Of a stretch of 21,338 bases of DNA, positions 1-5,250 are shown piece after piece. The position numbers were made by a program, and so were the translations under genes. The stretch is from JALHUB01 sp050010555 (GTDB lineage Bacteria; Chloroflexota; Dehalococcoidia; DSTF01; JALHUB01). Below the pieces are notes generated by a model. That model was not told the origin of the DNA. It saw nothing but the letters and a program-made list of their open reading frames with translations, and did no database searches. Positions within the stretch are counted from its first letter, which is position 1; each line of letters starts with the position of its first letter. The stretch spans positions 1 through 21,338 of the forward strand of contig JBEKKV010000036.1 of the NCBI GenBank assembly GCA_050010555.1, read 5' to 3'.

Positions 1-339
1 ATCGTTATTGAAGAAGAACGGCCGGAGCCGGGCGAGAGCTTCGGCATAGATATGCCATATGATCAGGTTTTTGACATTGACCAAACTGAGGTTCATTGTG
101 TGCTCGAGCCTATCATTCTTGATCCCGCCGCTGCGCCCTCGCCGGCGATTCCACTGTCGACCGCACCTACTGAACGTACGCCGGATTTCGATTGCCTATG
201 GAACACCAACGAACTGCATTTCGACGTCGACATCATGTGGGGGCTGCCCAAGCCGCTGCCGGGGGTCATAACCCAGGAAATGCACGATGACGCCATGAAG
301 ATGGTAACTTCGATGATAGAGAACCCATACATCCCCTGA
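1..339 (+). CDS. Unrecognised protein, 3' end only (partial)
   Basis: The reading frame is open from the first base to a TGA at 337-339, giving 112 residues. There is an ATG at 52, but the frame continues upstream through EEERPEPGESFG and no ribosome binding site precedes that ATG. This is therefore most likely the C-terminal part of a gene starting before the window. The visible part is acidic and proline-rich in the middle (residues about 40-62). It ends in a better ordered segment with ELHFDVDIMWGLPKPLPG and an amphipathic stretch. I do not recognise the family and see no membrane segment. An imperfect hairpin (405-421) lies about 65 bp downstream. It is followed by the repeat region, so this gene is the last of its unit. 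Confidence 0.5.
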   Translation: MVIEEERPEPGESFGIDMPYDQVFDIDQTEVHCVLEPIILDPAAAPSPAIPLSTAPTERTPDFDCLWNTNELHFDVDIMWGLPKPLPGVITQEMHDDAMKMVTSMIENPYIP

Positions 340-380
340 AACGCCGGACCGCGCGGCCGACCGTAGCGACTGATCCTGAT

Positions 381-421
381 GTAGGGGAGGCCTGCCCGCC
401 TCAAGAGGGACTTTAGTCCTC
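381..421. repeat. GTAGGGG-type short palindromic repeat
   Basis: The stretch begins GTAGGGGAGGCCTGCCCG and continues into an imperfect hairpin (405-421, arms GAGGGACT and AGTCCTC with one bulged G). The same GTAGGGG start recurs on the minus strand at 16702 and 18070, each time beside a GC-rich hairpin. It could weakly terminate the upstream gene, but there is no T-tract. Confidence 0.4.
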
Positions 422-489
422 CCGAACGCACCGAGTGGTCGCAACGCCACCCGCTGCTGGCATGGTCGCTCCCTCCGAGCGCCTTGAAT

Positions 490-735
490 CTGTGCCACCA
501 ATCCCTTGGGGCCGCTTCCTCGAACATGTATTCTGACATCGCCGCCGCCTGCTCGCTGCATCTACCGTTGGGGAGTCCAGAGGGGCGGAGCCCCTTTCGC
601 ACCGAAGGTCCGCCTCCGGAGGAGGGTTTCAAAGCCTGCCCGCCTATGGAGGGGGGTGCCCCCTTTGAAATTCCCGATAAACACCTCCGAGCGGGAGGCC
701 GCAAGCCCGCCCTCGGCGGAGTGGGAAATAAACCG
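490..735 (+). repeat. Leader-only copy (A') of the small-protein cassette
   Basis: This stretch repeats the 5' half of the cassette that starts about 290 bp downstream. It holds the same promoter block, with TATTCT followed by gACATCG, and three hairpins: 581-595 (AGGGGC-GGA-GCCCCT), 650-664 (AGGGGG-GTG-CCCCCT) and 707-719 (CCGCC-CTC-GGCGG). Loop bases differ from copy A while the stems still pair. No small-protein gene follows. It is best read as a tandem, truncated duplicate of the leader. Together with 340-489 and copy A's leader it fills the 700-bp gene-free stretch 340-1046. Confidence 0.6.
506..534 (+). promoter_or_regulatory. Sigma70-like promoter of leader copy A'
   Basis: A TTGGGG -35 (506-511) and TATTCT -10 (529-534) are separated by exactly 17 bp. 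The same block with the same spacing occurs at 801-829 and, on the minus strand, at 17214-17242. That conservation supports a real promoter. Confidence 0.5.
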
Positions 736-800
736 TTCACTCGCGCGAGCGGCAGCCAGGTCGGGCCGGAGCCGCCACCTCGACACGTGTCACCGATCTC

Positions 801-829
801 TTGGCAGCGTCCCCTCGAACAAGTATTCT
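801..829 (+). promoter_or_regulatory. Sigma70-like promoter of cassette copy A
   Basis: TTGGCA (801-806), 17 bp, then TATTCT (824-829). The predicted transcript starts near 836, about 210 nt before the ATG at 1047. It would read through the hairpin leader into the small gene and the overlapping CoA enzyme gene. Confidence 0.6.
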
Positions 830-875
830 AACATCGGCGTGAACCGCCTCTCCGTCTGCTGCTGGGGGAGTCCAG

Positions 876-974
876 AGGGGCAGAGCCCCTTTGGCGGGGG
901 TTTCAGGGGGTGTCCCCCTGAGATTCCTGTTAAAACACTCCTGGGCGGGTGGCCGCAGGTCCGCCTCTGGCGGA
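876..974 (+). promoter_or_regulatory. Structured 5' leader with three triloop hairpins
   Basis: Three perfect hairpins, each with a three-base loop, lie between promoter and start codon: 876-890 (AGGGGC-AGA-GCCCCT), 904-920 (CAGGGGG-TGT-CCCCCTG) and 960-974 (TCCGCC-TCT-GGCGGA). The third is flanked by further pairing bases. Copy B keeps the first two exactly, and copy A' keeps all three stems with changed loops. This may be a cis-acting RNA structure or attenuator. No known riboswitch class is recognised. Confidence 0.5.
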
Positions 975-1046
975 GCGGGAGAGAAGACCCGTCTCAAACG
1001 GATCGGCTACCGACAGGTCCGCTGCCGGGCGAAAGGAGCTCTTCCC

Positions 1047-1421
1047 ATGCCACGCGGAGGACCCCGACCGGGTGCCGGTGCACCCCTCGGCAACCTCAAC
1101 GCCCTCAAGACAGGCCGTCGCTCCAAACAGGTTGAAGCCCTCACCGATGCCATCCTTGCCAACCCAAACCTGCTGCGCCTCATCCTCAAGCTTGGCCGGC
1201 TCGACATCAAGCACAACCAGGAGCTGCGTCATGGCCTCCGAGAAGCCGCCCGCCGTCGCCAGCGACGGTCAATCAAACAGAATGCACCTCAACAGATTCC
1301 GGAAAACGCACATTTTTGCAAACAACATTCAATCAAAGGCGGCGAGCTTGACACCGCGTGCCGCCCTGCCCCATCATCGCCTCGCAGCCCGAATCCCACC
1401 CCCGGAGGTCCCCAGCCATGA
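1047..1421 (+). CDS. Small basic GAPxGNxNALKTG protein, cassette copy A (C-terminally extended)
   Basis: A 124-residue protein. The start at ATG 1047 is set by AAAGGAG at 1032-1038 and by the same arrangement in copy B. Residues 1-25 carry the basic PRGGPRPGAGAP-GNLNALKTG segment. Residues 26-78 are predicted helical and arginine/lysine-rich (ALTDAILANP, RLDIKHNQELRHGLRE). The GAPxGNxNALKxG motif is familiar from small phage- and plasmid-type proteins, some annotated as terminase small subunits, so nucleic-acid binding is plausible but unproven. Residues 1-78 align with the copy B protein (16761-17027). There a TAA ends the protein; here that codon is CAA (1290-1292). Translation therefore runs on for about 40 residues outside the conserved domain, ending at a TGA that overlaps the next gene's ATG (ATGA). 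Confidence 0.6.
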   Translation: MPRGGPRPGAGAPLGNLNALKTGRRSKQVEALTDAILANPNLLRLILKLGRLDIKHNQELRHGLREAARRRQRRSIKQNAPQQIPENAHFCKQHSIKGGELDTACRPAPSSPRSPNPTPGGPQP

Positions 1422-2608
1422 TGCCCCTCGAAGGAATACGCGTCCTTGACCTCTCCCGCCTGGCGCCCGGCCCCTTCTGCACCATGCTCCTCGCCGACCT
1501 CGGCGCCGACGTCATCGTCGTCGAAGCCCCGCCTAGCAGCCTGCGCTCCAGCCTGCGCGTCGAGCAGGTCATCGACGCCGACGTCCTCGAGCGCGGCGCC
1601 GCCTACAACGCCCTCGGTCGCAACAAGCGAAGCATCATCCTCGACTTGAGGGTGGATGCCGCGCGACAGGTCTTCTACCGGCTCGCCGCCACCGCCGACG
1701 TTGTCCTCGAAGGCTTCCGTCCCGGCGTCGTCAAGCGCCTCGGCGTCGACTACGACACCCTGGCCGCCCTGAATTCACGCCTCGTCTACTGCTCGCTCTC
1801 CGGCTACGGCCAGGATGGTCCCTACGCCTCTCTGCCCGGTCACGACATCAACTACATCGCCATCGCCGGCCTGCTCGACATGGTCGGCTGGCCGGGCCAG
1901 CCGCCGGCAATCCCCCTTAACGTCGTCGCCGACTACGCCGCCGGCGGCCTGCACGCCGCCTACGCCATACTCGCGGCGCTCCTGGCGCGCGACAAGATGG
2001 GCCGCGGCCAGCGCCTCGACATCGCCATGTCCGACGGTGTCATGTACCTGCTCGCCGCCGCGCTCTCGCAGTACCTGGCGAGCGGCAAGGTGGAGCGTCG
2101 CGGCGAAGGCATGCTGAACGGCGGCGTGCCGTACTACAACGTCTATCAGACCAAGGAGGGCGGCTGGCTTGCCGTCGGCTGCCTCGAGGCGCACTTCTTC
2201 GCCAACCTCTGTCACGCCCTCGGCTGCGACGAACTCGCCCCGCTCCAGTACGACGTCGCGCACCATGACGAGATCTTCCGCCGCCTTCGCGAGCGCTTTC
2301 TGACGAAGACGCGCGACGAGTGGGTCCAGTTGCTGAAGAGCGTCGACTCCTGTGTAACGCCGGTCCGGACGCTGGCCGAAGCCGTCGCCGACCCGCATAA
2401 CGCGCAGCGCGGCATGTTGGTCGAAGTGGAGCACCCGACGCTGGGGAAGGTTCCTCAGGTGGGAGTTGCGACGAAGTTCTCGGAGACGCCCGGAGGCGTG
2501 CGCGCAACTGCACCCCATCCCGGTCAGCACACGGACGAAGTGCTATCGCAGGCGGGGCTGACCGTTGACGAGATCGCTTCGATCAGGCAGGCAGGCGCCG
2601 TCGCCTGA
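1418..2608 (+). CDS. Alpha-methylacyl-CoA racemase-like CaiB/BaiF CoA-transferase family protein
   Basis: A 396-residue class III CoA-transferase family enzyme. The N-terminus LEGIRVLDLSRLAPGPFCTM is the classic CaiB start. The active-site set matches alpha-methylacyl-CoA racemases rather than transferases: GHDINY (His142), NVVADY (Asn168, Asp172) and GCLEAHFF (Glu257). These equal mycobacterial MCR His126, Asn152, Asp156 and Glu241 with one constant offset of 16. The likely reaction is epimerisation at C2 of 2-methyl-branched acyl-CoAs in the cytoplasm, for branched fatty acid or isoprenoid breakdown. The exact substrate is unknown. ATG 1418 is chosen over ATG 1421 because GGAGG at 1404-1408 is better spaced. 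The start overlaps the cassette gene's stop, and no separate promoter is evident, so expression from the cassette promoter is likely. It converges on the next gene with an 8-bp gap. Confidence 0.87.
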   Translation: MMPLEGIRVLDLSRLAPGPFCTMLLADLGADVIVVEAPPSSLRSSLRVEQVIDADVLERGAAYNALGRNKRSIILDLRVDAARQVFYRLAATADVVLEGFRPGVVKRLGVDYDTLAALNSRLVYCSLSGYGQDGPYASLPGHDINYIAIAGLLDMVGWPGQPPAIPLNVVADYAAGGLHAAYAILAALLARDKMGRGQRLDIAMSDGVMYLLAAALSQYLASGKVERRGEGMLNGGVPYYNVYQTKEGGWLAVGCLEAHFFANLCHALGCDELAPLQYDVAHHDEIFRRLRERFLTKTRDEWVQLLKSVDSCVTPVRTLAEAVADPHNAQRGMLVEVEHPTLGKVPQVGVATKFSETPGGVRATAPHPGQHTDEVLSQAGLTVDEIASIRQAGAVA

Positions 2609-2616
2609 GCCCGCCG

Positions 2617-3267
2617 CTAAGGGCCCAGCTTGAAGTTGAAGTTGGCCAGCGACTTCAGCGCCTCGTTTGCCGCGTCCATCAGGAAGAACCCCGGCGCGAA
2701 GAAGTTGCTGCTTGTAACCAGCAATCCCAGCACGATCGCCCAAACGGCGAACCCGGCCAGATTGCAGACCAGGACCACGCCCGCCGAAGCGTTTGTCGCC
2801 GACTGAACCGCTATTGTCGTCAGACCAAACAGCAAAGCAATCGACGCCAAGCCGATACCGAAGTCAAGGGCGGGAATGAACATCAGTACCGACAGCGCAA
2901 GGGGCGCCGCGGCCAGACCCATGACCCGCACGAGCTGTTGCACGTCGGCCTGCGCCCGGAAGACCTGCGTTAGCAGCACATAGACGATCAGCAGCCAAGC
3001 CACCCAGAGCGCGATCGAAAAAACGCTGCCCAGGATGAGGGATTGGAAGAACACCTTGCCCCCATCGCCATAGCCCTGGGTCATAGTCCACCAAAGCCAG
3101 CCTCCAACGCCGGCAAGGAACGTCGCAACGACCGCGACGACGACAGCGGGCACGGTGGCGCCCGGGTCCAGGCGCACTTCGTCGAACACCGTAGTATCGA
3201 GGCGGGCGAGCCGCATGAGGCGGTTCATCATGCCCTGCATGTCTGCTTGAGTAACGTTCATGTTCAT
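2617..3267 (-). CDS. Yip1-family multi-pass membrane protein
   Basis: A 216-residue integral membrane protein. A soluble N-terminus (residues 1-35, with RLMRLARLDTTVFDEVRLDP) precedes about five hydrophobic segments at residues 38-62, 76-102, 115-133, 137-156 and 163-187. The pattern of an amphipathic N-terminal segment ending in a D-P turn, then five helices with small-residue-rich cores, is that of the bacterial YIP1 family (PF04893-like). No biochemical role is established for bacterial members. The start is ATG 3267, with AAGGAG just upstream; a second in-frame ATG lies at 3261. It is downstream of rsmG on the same strand after a 189-bp gap with its own promoter. The link to rsmG is therefore probably positional rather than functional. 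Confidence 0.65.
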   Translation of the reverse strand: MNMNVTQADMQGMMNRLMRLARLDTTVFDEVRLDPGATVPAVVVAVVATFLAGVGGWLWWTMTQGYGDGGKVFFQSLILGSVFSIALWVAWLLIVYVLLTQVFRAQADVQQLVRVMGLAAAPLALSVLMFIPALDFGIGLASIALLFGLTTIAVQSATNASAGVVLVCNLAGFAVWAIVLGLLVTSSNFFAPGFFLMDAANEALKSLANFNFKLGP

Positions 3268-3432
3268 GTTGCTCTCCTTGCCTTTCGCGCTTGTCGCGTC
3301 CTGCGACGCGTGTTGCCGGTACGGCTACCTTCAGATGCGTGCGGCAGCGGCCCTCCTTTCGCTGGCGACCTCCCTCCAGCAAGGATTCCAAGGCGCTCCC
3401 AACGACGGGAATTCGGGAAGACCCTAACCCGT

Positions 3433-3460
3433 ATTAGCACAGTAGCAATTACTTTGTCAA
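3433..3460 (-). promoter_or_regulatory. Promoter for the Yip1-like gene
   Basis: On the minus strand TTGACA (3460-3455) is followed 16 bp later by GCTAAT (3438-3433), which is preceded by TGT as an extended -10. The -35 overlaps the rsmG stop codon. The predicted leader is about 155 nt. Confidence 0.5.
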
Positions 3461-4185
3461 AGGGGCCTTTTTGTGGGGATTCCTGCACGACGGGGATAGC
3501 GCGAGGGCGTTGGGGCGTCCTTCTCCACGATGACCAGCCGCTGCGTCGCGAGGCCGCCCGGCGCGTTCAGCGACTCGCTCGACACGACAACGCCACCGAG
3601 CAATTCCAGCGCGCGCCGCGCCGCGTCAATCTCCCGCAACGCGCCGCTTCCCTTCGGAGCCCCCAGGTATCCTCCAACGCGCAGGAAGGGCATCGTCAGC
3701 TCCAGCAGGACCGGCAGCGGCGCCAGCGCCCGCGCCAGCACCATGTCGAACTGCTCGCGATACGACGGGTCGCGGCCAGCGTCCTCCGCCCGCGCCGTGA
3801 CAATCTCGACGTCGGTGATCGCCAGCGCCTCGAGCAGCCCGGCAAGGAAGGCGGTCGTGCGCTGTCGTGCGTCGAGGAGTGTCAGTCGAAGCTGCGGCAG
3901 CAGTATCTTCAGCGGCAGGCCGGGGAGGCCAGCACCGGTGCCGACGTCCATCACCCTGGATGGCGTCGCCTCGTCAAGAATGCCCCTGTCGAGTAGCGCG
4001 CGGGCGAGCGTCAGCGATTCCACGAAATGGCGCTGTTCGATGCGTTCTCTCGTGCGCAACGCAGTGACGCCGGCGCGCTTCTCCGAGGACAGCAACAGGT
4101 CGGCGTAGCGTTCGAACGTCCCTAACTGTCCGTCGCTCAACTCGAAGCGGAGCAGGCGAGACCTCTCCATCAAGCCTTTCGACAT
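3457..4185 (-). CDS. rsmG: 16S rRNA (guanine-527-N7)-methyltransferase RsmG
   Basis: A 242-residue SAM-dependent methyltransferase that N7-methylates G527 of 16S rRNA, a change linked to streptomycin response. Family landmarks appear in order: the N-terminal helix FERYADLLLSSEKRAGVTAL, QRHFVESL (usual form HxxDSL), the SAM loop VMDVGTGAGLPGLPLKI, LTLLDARQRTTAFL, the RAED segment, FDMVLARALAPL, a GAPKG strand and the C-terminal signature YPRRAGIPTKRPL. The frame is open far upstream, but the family's usual N-terminus corresponds to MSKGLMERSR. ATG 4185 has GAGGGTG just upstream and a good promoter, so I place the start there. Length is normal for the family, slightly on the long side. It is divergent from greA. 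Confidence 0.93.
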   Translation of the reverse strand: MSKGLMERSRLLRFELSDGQLGTFERYADLLLSSEKRAGVTALRTRERIEQRHFVESLTLARALLDRGILDEATPSRVMDVGTGAGLPGLPLKILLPQLRLTLLDARQRTTAFLAGLLEALAITDVEIVTARAEDAGRDPSYREQFDMVLARALAPLPVLLELTMPFLRVGGYLGAPKGSGALREIDAARRALELLGGVVVSSESLNAPGGLATQRLVIVEKDAPTPSRYPRRAGIPTKRPL

Positions 4186-4213
4186 GCCGCACCCTCGCGA
4201 GAGAATCCGGCCG

Positions 4214-4222
4214 ATTATAGCA
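4214..4222 (-). promoter_or_regulatory. Extended -10 promoter of rsmG
   Basis: On the minus strand the sequence TGCTATAAT is a perfect extended -10, lying 28 bp before the rsmG ATG. There is no good -35, as is usual for extended -10 promoters. Confidence 0.6.
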
Positions 4223-4239
4223 CTCGGCTCGCCATGAAT

Positions 4240-4268
4240 TTGACACCCTCTCTGAAGCTGCCTAAAAT
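4240..4268 (+). promoter_or_regulatory. Promoter of the greA fusion gene
   Basis: TTGACA (4240-4245), 17 bp, TAAAAT (4263-4268). This near-consensus sigma70 promoter is arranged back to back with the rsmG promoter. Transcription would start near 4275. Confidence 0.65.
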
Positions 4269-4331
4269 CGAGAACCAAAGGGGGATAGCAAGATTCCGGA
4301 AAAATCGCCGACTCTGCGGGAGGCAGCGGAG

Positions 4332-5093
4332 ATGTTCCTGGCCGGTCTACCGGCAGAGGAGCGAAAGGATGTCCAGCCGGAGGTTCATCGCTTCGTGCGC
4401 TGGTACGGCACGGAACGCCGCCTGTCCGAGTTGAACGGCCACGAAGTCTCCAAGTATCCCGATAGCCTGGGAATAACGCTCGCCGACACTGCGCGCAAGC
4501 TGGAGCCGGTGCGTTCATTTCTGACCTTCGCGAAGAAAAAGGGATTCACGCCCGCGAACATGGCTGTGCAGATACGGCCGGCAAAGCAGGCAAGGGCGCC
4601 GGTTAGGCCACGTCGCCGGGTGGAACGCGCGCCGGAAACGCTGACGCCCGAGGGCATCGCAGCGCTAGAGTCCGAGTTGGAAGAGCTGCGCTCGCGACGG
4701 CCGCTCCTGGCTTCGGAGCTTCAGCGCGCCATGTCCGACAAGGACTTTCGCGAGAACGCCCCGCTCGACGCCTTGCGTGACCAGCAGGGCCACCTGGAGT
4801 CGCGCATCCGCGATATCGAAGCGGCGCTCCACAACCACGTACTCGTCGAAAAGCTGGGCCGGCCAAGGTCGGAGGTAGGGATCGGAGCCACTGTGCACCT
4901 TCGCAATCTGAAGTCCGGCGCGAGTCTTCGCTATACCGTCGTCAGTCCCCGCGAAGTAAACGCTGCCGAGGGAAAGATTTCAATCGATTCGCCGATGGGA
5001 CGCGCGCTAGTTACCCGCCGGGAGGGCGAGGAGGTGGAGGTAGCCGCGCCGGCCGGATCGCTCCATTTCCACATCGAGAAGATCGAAGAGTAA
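4332..5093 (+). CDS. greA: GreA-type transcription elongation factor with an N-terminal integrase-like (SAM-like) domain
   Basis: A 253-residue two-domain protein. Residues 104-253 are GreA. A coiled coil (residues 105-168) carries the acidic tip SDKDFREN, with Asp138 and Glu141 in the places of the GreA residues that coordinate the RNA polymerase metal. It is followed by the FKBP-like domain (VGIGATVHLRN through SLHFHIEKIEE). GreA stimulates cleavage of backtracked transcripts. Residues 1-75 (RFVRWYGTERRLSELNGHEV, KLEPVRSFLTFAKKKG) resemble the core-binding domain of tyrosine recombinases. A basic Pro/Arg linker (residues 81-100) joins the two. ATG 4332 has GGGAGG 8 bp upstream. The frame stays open to 4266, and an ATT at 4293 follows a strong AAAGGGGGA, so a start 13 codons earlier is possible. 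Citrate synthase follows after about 155 bp with its own control region. Confidence 0.85.
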   Translation: MFLAGLPAEERKDVQPEVHRFVRWYGTERRLSELNGHEVSKYPDSLGITLADTARKLEPVRSFLTFAKKKGFTPANMAVQIRPAKQARAPVRPRRRVERAPETLTPEGIAALESELEELRSRRPLLASELQRAMSDKDFRENAPLDALRDQQGHLESRIRDIEAALHNHVLVEKLGRPRSEVGIGATVHLRNLKSGASLRYTVVSPREVNAAEGKISIDSPMGRALVTRREGEEVEVAAPAGSLHFHIEKIEE

Positions 5094-5094
5094 G

Positions 5095-5123
5095 GGCAGG
5101 CGGCGGCAAATCGGGCCGCTGCC
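5095..5123 (+). terminator. Weak hairpin after greA
   Basis: The arms GGCAGGCGG and CCGCTGCC pair with one bulged G around a 12-base loop, directly after the greA stop. Only a short T run (5133-5136) follows, so termination is possible but not strong. Confidence 0.3.
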
Positions 5124-5145
5124 GCTATCGCATTTTCAGCCAATA

Positions 5146-5161
5146 TGTGATACTATTCACA
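5146..5161. promoter_or_regulatory. CRP/FNR-family-type palindrome upstream of citrate synthase
   Basis: TGTGA-TACTAT-TCACA matches the E. coli CRP consensus half-sites and 6-bp spacing exactly. It lies about 90-105 bp before the citrate synthase start. Just downstream is an 8-bp direct repeat, TTCACTGG, at 5162-5169 and 5182-5189. Its 20-bp period is about two helical turns. No clear -35/-10 pair could be assigned, so activator or repressor action cannot be told apart. Confidence 0.5.
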
Positions 5162-5250
5162 TTCACTGGGATAGGAGACGCTTCACTGGATTCGAGTGTG
5201 CGGTATCAGGAGGGTGATGGGTCTGTCATCCACTGCTCGGGAGAATGACG

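Larger units (their letters stand above)
787..1340 (+). mobile_element. Dispersed small-protein cassette, copy A
   Basis: A roughly 550-bp unit that recurs inverted at about 16720-17262. Shared parts in order are a TGTCACC/TGTGCCA-like left edge, a promoter (801-829), hairpins at 876-890 and 904-920, a ribosome binding site, a small basic gene from 1047, and a tail containing CAACAGATTC (1291-1300) and ending near CATTCAATCA (1327-1336). No transposase, clear terminal inverted repeats or target duplication are visible. Calling it mobile rests only on the two dispersed copies and their defined edges. A non-autonomous element or a mobile gene cassette are the likeliest readings. Confidence 0.6.

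Noticed and set aside
403..425. A rho-independent terminator after the first gene
   Set aside because: The hairpin has a bulge and is followed by CCCGAACG rather than a T-tract; kept only as a repeat.
484..1000. A CRISPR array in the left repeat region
   Set aside because: The repeats are about 250 bp, imperfect and only two in tandem; there are no short identical repeats with unique spacers and no cas genes.
506..1135. Long open frames across the cassette leader (484-1135)
   Set aside because: They run through hairpins and promoters, share no frame between copies, and show no protein conservation between A, A' and B.
3043..3996. A 317-codon plus-strand open frame
   Set aside because: Antisense to rsmG and the Yip1-like gene; composition is noise-like.
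4101..4125. A tRNA-like TTCGAAC T-loop in the rsmG region
   Set aside because: No acceptor stem, anticodon arm or CCA in register; it lies inside a conserved coding sequence.
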